47,712 nucleotides of DNA, from contig JAJTED010000009.1 in assembly GCA_021300535.1 (NCBI GenBank), positions 1 to 47,712 of the forward strand, in the 5' to 3' direction. Every line of letters starts with the position of its first letter. Position 1 is the first letter of the stretch. The position numbers and the translations under genes were made by a program. This document shows, one piece after another, positions 37,022 through 44,417 of the stretch. Source of the DNA: Planctomycetaceae bacterium. Lineage in GTDB: Bacteria; Planctomycetota; Planctomycetia; Pirellulales; UBA1268. Below the pieces are notes generated by a model that did not search any database, was not told the origin of the DNA, and saw only the letters and a program-made list of their open reading frames with translations.

Positions 37022-38472
37022 TGCACGTCCGCCGCACCGGCATCCTGCTGCGGCCCAACAACGCCCGGGTGCTGTACCGTCCGTTCCACCCGCCCCATCC
37101 GCAGCGGGCGCCGCGGATCATCGGCCGGATCATGGAGCTCTCCGAGGCGGTGATCGAGGAACTGCTCGCCGGTGTGCTGGCGGAGTTTCACGGCCGCCAC
37201 CAGCGGCTCCTCGGCTTCTTCTTCGAGCGGTTCGAGGCCGTCCGCCACCACCTGCTCACCGACCGGCCGCTCTCCGAGGCCCGCCGGCTGGTGATCGGCT
37301 CCTACTTCACGCAGGAGTACGCCCTGGAGAGCGCCGCCCTCTTCAATCCCTCGATCGTCTGGCATCCCGACCAGTCGGGGCTCCCGTCGGGCACGCGCCG
37401 ATTCCTCATCAGCCTGCGGGCCATCGGCGAGGGGCACATCTCCAGCGTCGGCTTCCGGGCCGGCACGGTCGACGCGGCCGGCACGATCGCGCTCGCCGAG
37501 CCGACCGGGTTCGTGACCGCCCCGCGGGTCGTGGCCAATGCCACCTACGACAAGCCGCTGTTCTTGCGCAAGCTCGCCGAACTCGGGATCGTGGATGGCC
37601 TGGTGGAACTCGTCTTCGACGCGCTCGACGACCAGTTCACGCTCGGCGCGCTCGAAGCGGCCCTCGCCCAGGCCACCCGCCAGCAGCGGGCCCGTCGCAA
37701 GGAGTGGGAGCCGCTCGCCGGCGCGATCCTCGCCCTGGCCCGCGCCAACTACGAGATCGAGTGCGACCCAGCCTCCGACGTCTCGGAGCGGGTGATCTTC
37801 CCCTACTCGCCGGCCGAGACGAACGGCATCGAGGACGCCCGCTTCGTGCGGTTCGTCGACGACGACGGCTCCGTCCGCCACTTCGCCACCTACACGGCCT
37901 TCGACGGCAGCGTCACGCTGCCGCAGATCGTGGAGACCGACGACTTCATCCGCTTCCGCGTGAGCACGCTCAACGGCCCGGAGATCGCCAACAAGGGGAT
38001 GGCCTTGTTTCCGCGGCGGATCGGCGGCTGCTACGCGATGCTCTCCCGCCAGGACGGGGAGAACATCTACCTCATGCAGTCGGACATGCTCCACTTCTGG
38101 CATGCCAAGCGGCTCATCCTCCGGCCCACGCATGCCTGGGAGTTCGTGCAGATCGGCAACTGCGGTCCGCCCATCGAGACGCCCCGGGGCTGGCTCGTGC
38201 TCACCCACGGGGTCGGCCCGATGCGCAAGTATGCGATCGGCGCGGTCCTCCTCGACCGTGATGATCCCGCCCGCGTGCTCGCCCGGCTGCCCGAGCCCCT
38301 GCTCGCCCCCAACGCCAACGAGCGGGCCGGCTACGTGCCCAACGTCGTCTACACGTGCGGAGCCCTGCTGCACGACGGTCTGCTCGTCGTCCCCTACTCG
38401 ATGAGCGACTACGCGACGACGTTCGCCACGGTGCCGCTCGCCGATGTCTTCGCCGCGATGACGGCCACGTGA
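37021..38472 (+). CDS. GH130-family glycosidase / mannoside phosphorylase-like
   Basis: A 483-residue protein with GH130-like five-bladed propeller features: ALFNPSIVWHPDQSG, GIEDARFVRF with the catalytic-type acidic residue, TYTAFDGSVTLPQI, NKGMALFPRRIGGCYAMLSR and a late THGVGPMRKYAIGAVLLD. The N-terminal 150 residues are longer than in minimal GH130 enzymes. Family members phosphorolyse or hydrolyse beta-mannosides. It is coupled to the GT4-toroid gene by a one-base overlap. The last 64 bases overlap the 3' end of a small gene on the opposite strand. Confidence 0.87.
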   Translation: MHVRRTGILLRPNNARVLYRPFHPPHPQRAPRIIGRIMELSEAVIEELLAGVLAEFHGRHQRLLGFFFERFEAVRHHLLTDRPLSEARRLVIGSYFTQEYALESAALFNPSIVWHPDQSGLPSGTRRFLISLRAIGEGHISSVGFRAGTVDAAGTIALAEPTGFVTAPRVVANATYDKPLFLRKLAELGIVDGLVELVFDALDDQFTLGALEAALAQATRQQRARRKEWEPLAGAILALARANYEIECDPASDVSERVIFPYSPAETNGIEDARFVRFVDDDGSVRHFATYTAFDGSVTLPQIVETDDFIRFRVSTLNGPEIANKGMALFPRRIGGCYAMLSRQDGENIYLMQSDMLHFWHAKRLILRPTHAWEFVQIGNCGPPIETPRGWLVLTHGVGPMRKYAIGAVLLDRDDPARVLARLPEPLLAPNANERAGYVPNVVYTCGALLHDGLLVVPYSMSDYATTFATVPLADVFAAMTAT

Positions 38473-38705
38473 GGCCGCCGGCCGCGGTCGGGCACCGGCT
38501 CGCCGTCGCGGGCCAGGCGGGCGAGCAGTTCGTCGCGGCGGCGCACCGCCTCGTCGAGGGCATGCGTGCCCAGGGTGCGCCGCACCCGCCGCTTTCGATG
38601 GTCGAAGTGCAGCGTGTAGTGCACCCACCAGGTGCCGTTGTTGCACCACAGGTGATGCAGCGGGTTGGCGTCGTCCACGCGAATCGAGGGAAATCCGATC
38701 GTCAT
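38409..38705 (-). CDS. Small Arm-type DNA-binding-like protein
   Basis: A 98-residue protein starting at ATG 38705 behind a strong AGGAGAGGAG ribosome site. The core NGTWWVHYTLHFDHRKRRVR followed by RTLGTHALDEAVRRRDELLA has the pattern of the three-stranded Arm or AP2-like DNA-binding domain seen at the N-terminus of tyrosine integrases (strand, basic turn, then a helix with arginine repeats). No integrase catalytic domain is present. It overlaps the convergent GH130 gene by 64 bases at the 3' end. Function unknown; a DNA-binding role is an inference. Confidence 0.65.
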   Translation of the reverse strand: MTIGFPSIRVDDANPLHHLWCNNGTWWVHYTLHFDHRKRRVRRTLGTHALDEAVRRRDELLARLARDGEPVPDRGRRPHVAVIAAKTSASGTVANVVA

Positions 38706-39010
38706 GCTCCTCTCCTTTCTCCAGTGAAGAAAGGAAGGCGCCTCGGCGGACGCCCCGCGGCCGCCGGCCACGGATCATCCTCGAAAGCTTCGCCGCCGAC
38801 CGTCCCCGCCGCCTGCCGGCAGAGGGCGATCGTCGCCGCACATCCTCCTGAACCGTCGCCGGTTCAGGTCACCACCTTTGCTTTCGCGAGGTTGGGTCGG
38901 GCTGCCGCGTGGGCCGCCCGGTTCGAGCCGGATGTACCTTCCAACTATCGAACAGTATAGACGCCCGTCGGCGGGCCGTGGCCCGCCGGCAGTGATTTCC
39001 CGTGTCATAG

Positions 39011-39030
39011 CAGACTTTGGAATAAGTCTG
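39011..39030. promoter_or_regulatory. Perfect inverted repeat, possible operator
   Basis: CAGACTT-TGGAAT-AAGTCTG, a 7-bp perfect palindrome with a six-base spacer in one of the few AT-rich places of the window. It could be a regulator-binding site or a weak hairpin. The nearest gene start is about 300 bases away. Confidence 0.35.
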
Positions 39031-39092
39031 CCCGAATAGGATGCGAGGAATGCCGACCGTGGAAACCCGCGGCGTTTTCACCGGTGGGCCAA

Positions 39093-39130
39093 GTGGACAA
39101 AGGCCATGGAGGGCTTTGTCCACGGACAGC
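39093..39130 (+). repeat. Hairpin and 28-bp repeat, copy 2
   Basis: GTGGACAAAG at 39093-39102 pairs with CTTTGTCCAC at 39114-39123 (10-bp perfect stem, 11-base loop). Bases 39103-39130 are identical to 126-153 in the window. This copy is the fuller form, with both hairpin arms, suggesting a small dispersed element. Confidence 0.6.
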
Positions 39131-39156
39131 GAGCCGCGCCAGACGGTCCCCGCCCG

Positions 39157-39843
39157 TCAGGCGGACCGTGACTGCGGTGACGCCAGGGCCCGCGCCAGCG
39201 GGCAGGCCGGGGAGGCGGGTTCGCCGCGGCGATAGGCCGCCAGCAGTTCCTTCGACCGCTGGGCGAGCATCCGCCGCACTTCCCGCCGCTGGCCTTTGAC
39301 GCGGGCGATCTTCATCGCGTCGTAGCCGGTCGTCTGATGCCGCATCCAGGCGATCACCGCGGCCTCGGCCCGCCGCTCGATCGGGATCCGCTGCGTCCGC
39401 GCCACGGTGCCGCTGCCGACGGGCGTGGCATGCGCGGCCACGGCAGCGGCAAGTCCCCGTGCCAGTTCCGCGTGCCGTTCATGGAATGCGAGGAACGCCA
39501 GCACCGCCGCCTGGAAGTCCTCGACGTACTCCACCTGCCGGGCCGCACGGCGTCTCGTATCGGCCTCACGACGGCGGGCATGGGCCGCGGTGGCCCGCTC
39601 GGCCGCCAGGTCGTTTTCGATCCGCTCGATGGTCTCGCGCGGCGCCCAGACACCGCGGGAGAACACCCGCCGGCCGACCTTCTCCTGGACGAGCCAATGG
39701 TCTCCGGCCGCCTTCACGCGCCGCGTCAGGGCGGCGTCTCCGGGAGGCAGCAGCACCCAGCCGGCTGGCACCGGGAGCGTCTGACCCGCGGGCGTGCGGA
39801 CGGCATTGGCCGTGGGGCCGGGGAGATACGTCTGCGTGGGCAT
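39157..39843 (-). CDS. DUF2293 domain protein
   Basis: A 228-residue protein with a C-terminal DUF2293-like domain: EAAVIAWMRHQTTGYDAMKI followed by VKGQRREVRRMLAQRSKELL matches the family pattern of an IRHxxTxYD motif and a basic helix. The N-terminal half contains a possible small barrel (GWVLLPPGDAALTRRVKAAG) and a charged helix rich in Arg/Ala (residues about 75-110). ATG 39843 was chosen as the first methionine before the conserved part; the upstream open frame is in shadow of the methyltransferase-like gene. The function is unknown; a nucleic-acid-related role is a guess from its basic character. Confidence 0.72.
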   Translation of the reverse strand: MPTQTYLPGPTANAVRTPAGQTLPVPAGWVLLPPGDAALTRRVKAAGDHWLVQEKVGRRVFSRGVWAPRETIERIENDLAAERATAAHARRREADTRRRAARQVEYVEDFQAAVLAFLAFHERHAELARGLAAAVAAHATPVGSGTVARTQRIPIERRAEAAVIAWMRHQTTGYDAMKIARVKGQRREVRRMLAQRSKELLAAYRRGEPASPACPLARALASPQSRSA

Positions 39844-39978
39844 GGTGAAAGAGGGTATCGGCCGTGGGCAGGGCGGCGGTCGAACTGTGGCGGCACCATC
39901 CCTACGATCGGTTTTCGGGCGGCACGATGCGGGAATCGCTGGCTTCGCGCAGCCGAACTTCGCATACTGCCGGTCGCC

Positions 39979-40644
39979 ATGAAACCCACCCGGCTCCTCG
40001 ACAGCGCCGCCACGCCCGACGGCACGCCGATCACGCTCCACGAGCACGACGGCTCGCTCGCGATCCGCGTGGGCGGCGTGGAACTGATGTCCACGCGGCA
40101 GCATCACTCCGAGGAGCGGCTGGCGGAACTGGCCTGCGCCGGCCTGCGCGACCGCCGCCGTGCGGCCGTGCTCATCGGCGGGCTCGGCCTCGGCTTCACG
40201 CTCCGCGAGACGCTCCGGCACGTGGCGGCCGATGCGACGGTCGTGGTGGCCGAGCTGGTTCCGGCCGTGATCGCCTGGAACCGCAACCCCGCCTACGGGC
40301 TGGCGGCCGACGCGCTCGACGACCCACGGGTGGAGATCGTGGCCGACGACGTCGCCGAGGTGCTGGCCGAAAGCCGCGGCCGGTTCGATGCGATCATGCT
40401 CGACGTCGATAACGGCGCCCGCGGCCTGACAGCGGCCGCCAATGACGAGCTTTACGTGGCCACGGGCCTGGGGGCGGCCCGGGCGGCCCTCAAGCCGCGG
40501 GGCCGGCTGGCCGTCTGGTCGGCGGGGAGCGACCCGCGGTTCGCGGCCCGCATGGAGGAGGCGGGCTTCGCCGTGGAAGTGGTCAAGGCCCGCACGCATC
40601 CGACCGGCGGCAGTTGGAACTCCATTTTCGTGGGCACGCGTTAG
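39979..40644 (+). CDS. Spermidine-synthase-like protein
   Basis: A 221-residue protein with the Rossmann fold of the spermidine synthase/methyltransferase superfamily. The nucleotide loop is VLIGGLGLGFTLRETL, followed by the acidic VVVAELVPAVIAWN and FDAIMLDVDNG (the usual catalytic-type acidic residue region). It lacks the separate N-terminal beta domain of true SpeE and is shorter than it (about 280), so the activity may differ. It is divergent from the DUF2293 gene. Its 3' side is followed by REPIN-like element E5. Confidence 0.82.
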   Translation: MKPTRLLDSAATPDGTPITLHEHDGSLAIRVGGVELMSTRQHHSEERLAELACAGLRDRRRAAVLIGGLGLGFTLRETLRHVAADATVVVAELVPAVIAWNRNPAYGLAADALDDPRVEIVADDVAEVLAESRGRFDAIMLDVDNGARGLTAAANDELYVATGLGAARAALKPRGRLAVWSAGSDPRFAARMEEAGFAVEVVKARTHPTGGSWNSIFVGTR

Positions 40645-41008
40645 CCGGCGGTGGCTGTCCGTTGGCGAAACATCGCATCGTGCGATTTTTGCTGGTGCGG
40701 GCTCTCCAGTCTTGTCTGGCTCTCGGCTCATCACGCGAGAACCGCACAACAAGCCCCCGGCGGAAGCCGGGGGACTCTGGGTCGAATCTCTTCCCGCGTG
40801 CCATGCGATGTGGGGTTGAACCGGGAAAGCGCCGGCCGTCGTTCGGCATGGACGGCGAAGTGGTTTTCGTACCCGGTGTCCCCGGGCTCCCGCCCGGGGC
40901 TTCTTGGAACGATGACCGGACCAATTCCCTGTTCAATGAGCCTGAAAAACACGGTTCGCAGATGCATTCCTGCAGCTGCGATGCTCTGTCGGGCTGCTCG
41001 GCACCCCG
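40645..41008. other. Intergenic region with REPIN-like element
   Basis: A 364-base gap between the converging spermidine-synthase-like gene and the ABC-F gene. Apart from element E5 no gene-like feature is seen. Confidence 0.6.
40750..40906 (-). repeat. REPIN-like element E5 (reverse orientation)
   Basis: The fifth copy, inverted relative to E1-E4. One end reads AAGCCCCCGGCGGAAGCCGG (8-bp stem hairpin); the other reads CCCCGGGC-TCCC-GCCCGGGG then CTTCTTG. The reverse-complemented core contains the shared GGTTCAA and CACATCGCATGGCACGCGGGA blocks, close to E3/E4. It lies between converging genes, where such hairpins could end both transcripts. Confidence 0.85.
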
Positions 41009-42823
41009 TCATCCCGCGTCTGCTTCGAGGGCTTCCCAGCGGGTGAAGGCCGCGGCGAGCCGCGCTTCGAGATCCCGCAGGCGAGCCTGGTCGCGGGCAA
41101 GCACCTCGCCCGGCTGACGGAAGTAGTCGGACCCCGCCATCGCCGCGTGCAACGCGGCAATCTCGCTCTCGAGGGTCTCGATCAGCGCCGGCAGGGATTC
41201 CAGTTCCCGCTGCTCCTTGAAGGATCGCTTTTTCTTTGTGACGCCCGGCTCGGACGACGGCGCCGCAGCCGCGCGCGGCCGGACATCCGCCGCCGGGGGC
41301 GGCGGCGCGGGGGCCCGCTGCCGGAGCCAGTCGCTGAAGCCGCCCACGTATTCCTTGACGCGATACTCCGCGTCGCCTCCCGTCGGCTCGAACACGAGCG
41401 TGCTCGTCACCACGTTGTCGAGGAACGAGCGGTCGTGGCTCACCACCAGCACCGTGCCGGCGAAATCGACGAGCCGCTCCTCCAGCATCTCCAGCGTTTC
41501 CGCGTCGAGGTCGTTGGTGGGCTCGTCGAGCACGATCAGGTTGGCGGGCTTGGCGAACAGCCGGGCCAGCAGCACCCGGTTGCGCTCGCCGCCCGAGAGA
41601 AACTTCACCGGCGTGCGGGTGCGTTCGGGCGTGAACAGGAAGTCCTGGAGGTAGCCGATCACGTGCCGCGGCTGGCCGCCGATCTGCACCGTCTCGTAGC
41701 CGTCGGCCACGTTGTCGGCCACGGTCTTTTCGTCGTCCAACTGGTCGCGGAGCTGGTCGAAGAAGGCGATCCGCAGGCTGGTGCCGAGCCGCACGGAGCC
41801 CGTCGCGGCCGCGAGCTCGCCGAGCATGAGCCGCAGGAGCGTGGTCTTGCCCGATCCGTTGGGGCCGATGATGCCGATGCGATCGCCACGCATCACGGTG
41901 GTCGACAGGTCGCGGATGATCGGCCGCGTGCCGCGCAGGAACGACACCCCCTCGAGGGCCGCCACGAGCGCCCCGCTGCGTTCGGCCTCCTGGATCTCGA
42001 GCTTCACCCGGCCCACGGCGTCACGCCGCTGGCTGCGCTGGCGCCGCATCGCCTCCAGGGCCCGCACCCGACCCTCGTTGCGGGTCCGCCGGGCCTTGAT
42101 GCCGGTGCGAATCCAGACCTCCTCCTGGGCGAGCTTCTTGTCGAACAGCGCGTTCTGCTTCTCCTCGGCGGCGAGCGCCTCCTCCTTGCGCACGAGAAAC
42201 GTGTCGTAGTCGCACGACCAGTCAAAGATCCGCCCGCGGTCGATCTCGAGGATCCGGTCGGCCATGCGGCGGAGGAAGGTGCGGTCGTGGGTGACGAACA
42301 TCAACGTGCCCCGCCAGCGGCCCAGAAACTCCTCCAGCCACTCGACCGCCTCGATGTCGAGGTGGTTGGTCGGCTCGTCGAGCAACAGCAGGTCGGGCTG
42401 GCCGACGACCGCCCGCGCCAGCAGCACCCGCCGCTTCATGCCCGCCGACAGGGCCGCGAAGTCGGCGGCCCCGTCGAGCGCCATCCGGGCGAGGGTCTGG
42501 GCGACCGTCTGTTCCTGCTGCCAGGCAGCCTCGGCGGCCGGCGCCGGCGGCAGGCCGGCGGCGACGATGTCCTGCACGCGGCCGCCGAGATCCTGCGGCA
42601 CGTCCTGCTGCAGGAGGGCAACCGCCGCCCCCGGCGCGAAAACCACCGCCCCCGCATCGGGCTGCAGCGTGCCGGCGAGCAGACGCATGAGCGACGTCTT
42701 GCCGGCGCCGTTGCGGCCGAGCAGGCCGATTCGCTGCCCGGCCTCGACGTGGCAGGTCACGTCGTCGAGCAGCGGCGGGCCCCGAAACCGGAGCGTCAGG
42801 TTGCGAAGGGTGACGAGCGGCAT
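41009..42823 (-). CDS. ABC-F family ATPase (Uup-like)
   Basis: A 604-residue protein with two ABC ATPase domains and no membrane part. NBD1 has Walker A GLLGRNGAGKTSLMRLL, signature LSAGMKRRVLLARAV (alanine instead of the usual glycine) and Walker B LLLLDEPTNHLD. NBD2 has GIIGPNGSGKTTLLRLM, LSGGERNRVLLARLF and LIVLDEPTNDLD. The interdomain linker carries the charged KQNALFDKKLAQEEVWIRTG helix, and a C-terminal coiled-coil-like region (RSFKEQRELESLPALIETLE onward) is typical of Uup. ABC-F proteins act on the ribosome or in replication-linked DNA processes, not in transport. ATG 42823 gives the normal N-terminus; the frame is open further upstream without similarity. Confidence 0.92.
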   Translation of the reverse strand: MPLVTLRNLTLRFRGPPLLDDVTCHVEAGQRIGLLGRNGAGKTSLMRLLAGTLQPDAGAVVFAPGAAVALLQQDVPQDLGGRVQDIVAAGLPPAPAAEAAWQQEQTVAQTLARMALDGAADFAALSAGMKRRVLLARAVVGQPDLLLLDEPTNHLDIEAVEWLEEFLGRWRGTLMFVTHDRTFLRRMADRILEIDRGRIFDWSCDYDTFLVRKEEALAAEEKQNALFDKKLAQEEVWIRTGIKARRTRNEGRVRALEAMRRQRSQRRDAVGRVKLEIQEAERSGALVAALEGVSFLRGTRPIIRDLSTTVMRGDRIGIIGPNGSGKTTLLRLMLGELAAATGSVRLGTSLRIAFFDQLRDQLDDEKTVADNVADGYETVQIGGQPRHVIGYLQDFLFTPERTRTPVKFLSGGERNRVLLARLFAKPANLIVLDEPTNDLDAETLEMLEERLVDFAGTVLVVSHDRSFLDNVVTSTLVFEPTGGDAEYRVKEYVGGFSDWLRQRAPAPPPPAADVRPRAAAAPSSEPGVTKKKRSFKEQRELESLPALIETLESEIAALHAAMAGSDYFRQPGEVLARDQARLRDLEARLAAAFTRWEALEADAG

Positions 42824-43236
42824 CCGTTGATTCCAGCGATCGGCTCGCGCCGTGGCCGCCCATCGTAGCGGCCGCGGCCCGCTCGAGCGTGAGCCGCCCG
42901 TGCCGCGGAGCGAAAAACCCGTCCGGCCGCGGCTCTCTGTTCCTACGGAGTGTCTCCGGGGCGTGAACCGTCGCTCGACCGCAGGCGACGCACGATTCGG
43001 GCCGCCCCCGCCGTGAGTCGTAAGGTTGTGCAACAGGCGGCGTCCTGCATCGCGGCCGCACAACCGGCTCGGGCCGTGCGCACACCATGCATCCGATTCA
43101 CCACGACACGTCGGTCCCCCGGAATGGCGAGGTGGCCGCCATGATCGACGCGGAAGTCAACGAGGGCGGGCCACCTTCCCCGATTCCATGCGATACGCCG
43201 GCCACTGGCCCGGCGTGCCAGGAGGATCAGCCGGCC
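42824..43236. other. Intergenic region before the cupin gene
   Basis: A 413-base divergent region between the ABC-F gene (-) and the cupin gene (+). An open frame from ATG 43087 would add 50 residues to the cupin protein but has no family similarity. The AGGAGG site near 43220 supports the shorter start. Confidence 0.4.
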
Positions 43237-43617
43237 ATGCAAGACGAACCGCCGCCGATGGAAACCTGTCCGGCTTCCGGCCGCATCCTGCACCTGCCTC
43301 TGGGGCCGGCGATCCCTGCCGCCGCTTCCAAGACGTTGCTGAAGGCGGCCGGGCTCGAACTGATCCGCCTCGTGATTCCCGCCGGCAAGGAGATTCCGCC
43401 CCACCGGGCGGCCAGTGAAATCACGGTGCAGTGCCTCGAAGGCCATGTCTCGTTCGATCATGACGGACATGCGCTCGACCTCCACGCCGGCGACCTGGTC
43501 TATCTCTGCCCGCACGAAACCCATGCGCTCAAGGGCGTCACGAACTCCTCGGTGCTGGTGACCCGGCTGCGGCCCCACGCGGATGAGCTTCCCGAAACCT
43601 TCCCGGCGGTATCATGA
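43237..43617 (+). CDS. Cupin-domain protein
   Basis: A 126-residue single-domain cupin. The conserved barrel pattern is present: ELIRLVIPAGKEIPPHRAAS with the histidine metal ligand region, QCLEGHVSFDHDGHALDLHA and GDLVYLCPHETHALKGV with the second histidine set. Metal binding is likely; enzymatic role unknown. ATG 43237 was chosen because AGGAGG lies about ten bases upstream; starts at 43087 or 43141 are possible. The stop overlaps the next gene by four bases (ATGA at 43614). Confidence 0.8.
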   Translation: MQDEPPPMETCPASGRILHLPLGPAIPAAASKTLLKAAGLELIRLVIPAGKEIPPHRAASEITVQCLEGHVSFDHDGHALDLHAGDLVYLCPHETHALKGVTNSSVLVTRLRPHADELPETFPAVS

Positions 43618-43853
43618 CTGCCGCCATGAAGAAGAGGCCCAAGAAAAAACGCCGGCCTGCAGGCCGGTCGCCGCACGCCGAGGCGACGTACACCTGCGAC
43701 TCCTGCGGCGAGGAAATCGTCGTGCCGGTGGATCTGTCGGCCGGGGCCCGGCAAGACTACGTCGAAGACTGCCCGGTCTGCTGCCACCCGATGACGCTGC
43801 ACGTCGAGATCGACGATCACGGCGCGGCCCGCATCGAGGGTGAGCACGAGTAG
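43614..43853 (+). CDS. Small CPxCG-type zinc-ribbon protein
   Basis: A 79-residue protein with a basic N-terminus (KKRPKKKRRPAGR) and a two-CxxC zinc ribbon (TYTCDSCGEEIVVPV and VEDCPVCCHPMTLHVEID), matching the CPxCG-related small-protein family. It is translationally coupled to the cupin gene. Its last 37 bases overlap the 3' end of the flavodoxin-like gene on the opposite strand. Zinc binding is expected; function unknown. Confidence 0.85.
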   Translation: MTAAMKKRPKKKRRPAGRSPHAEATYTCDSCGEEIVVPVDLSAGARQDYVEDCPVCCHPMTLHVEIDDHGAARIEGEHE

Positions 43854-44329
43854 ACGGCCCGGCTGAGCCTGCCGGCAAACTCCCGGGCCCGCGCCAGGTC
43901 ACGGGCATCGGGGTGCTTCCGGTTCAGGCCGCCGGCGAACCACAGCGGCCCCCACGTATCGAATCCCCGACAGGCGAACTCCCCCACGACCGCGACACCC
44001 TTGCGGGCCAGGACTCGCTTCAGCGGCCAGTGCCAGAGCCTGGCCAGAAACGGCAGCCCCGAGGTGGAGAACACGAACGCCGGCATCGTCCGCTCGGGGA
44101 CTTCGGGCAGCCCGCATACCCACTCCTCGAGCACCGGATGCATCCGGCCGTAAAAGACACCGGAGCCGAGGCCCAGCAGGCCGTAGTCGCCGAGGCTCGT
44201 GGGCGACACGTCCTCGGGGGCGGCCATGACGGCGGCTTCCCCGAGCGCATCGGCCATCGCCCGGGCCACCCGGGCGGTGTTTCCATGATGCACCGACTTG
44301 CAGAGGATCAAGCACTGCGCACCGCTCAT
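43817..44329 (-). CDS. Flavodoxin-like protein
   Basis: A 170-residue flavodoxin-family protein. The FMN phosphate loop is clear in LILCKSVHHGNTARVARAMA, followed by the usual LGLGSGVFYGRMHPVLEEWV and AFVFSTSGLP segments. It probably acts as a small redox carrier or flavin reductase-like protein. The start at ATG 44329 gives a normal N-terminus; ATG 44347 adds six residues. The gene converges with the zinc-ribbon gene and overlaps it by 37 bases. Confidence 0.88.
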   Translation of the reverse strand: MSGAQCLILCKSVHHGNTARVARAMADALGEAAVMAAPEDVSPTSLGDYGLLGLGSGVFYGRMHPVLEEWVCGLPEVPERTMPAFVFSTSGLPFLARLWHWPLKRVLARKGVAVVGEFACRGFDTWGPLWFAGGLNRKHPDARDLARAREFAGRLSRAVYSCSPSMRAAP

Positions 44330-44417
44330 GCCCGATTCTACGCCCACGGGCCGCCGCGAAGCGTTTCCAGACGACCGGGCGCGCGTCGCGGCCCAGCGGC
44401 CGGCGACCGAGTCACGG

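Larger units (their letters stand above)
38706..39156. other. Non-coding region with palindromes
   Basis: A 451-base region upstream of the small Arm-like gene and downstream of the DUF2293 gene. No gene is supported. It includes an AT-richer stretch (about 38930-39040), a perfect 7-bp palindrome at 39011-39030 and a 10-bp stem hairpin at 39093-39123 that contains part of a sequence repeated at 126-153. Confidence 0.55.

Noticed and set aside
39143-39169. Inverted repeat ACGGTCC ... GGACCGT as a terminator of the DUF2293 gene
   Set aside because: The 7-bp stem spans the stop codon and has no U-tract; the arms are weak evidence in DNA of this GC content.
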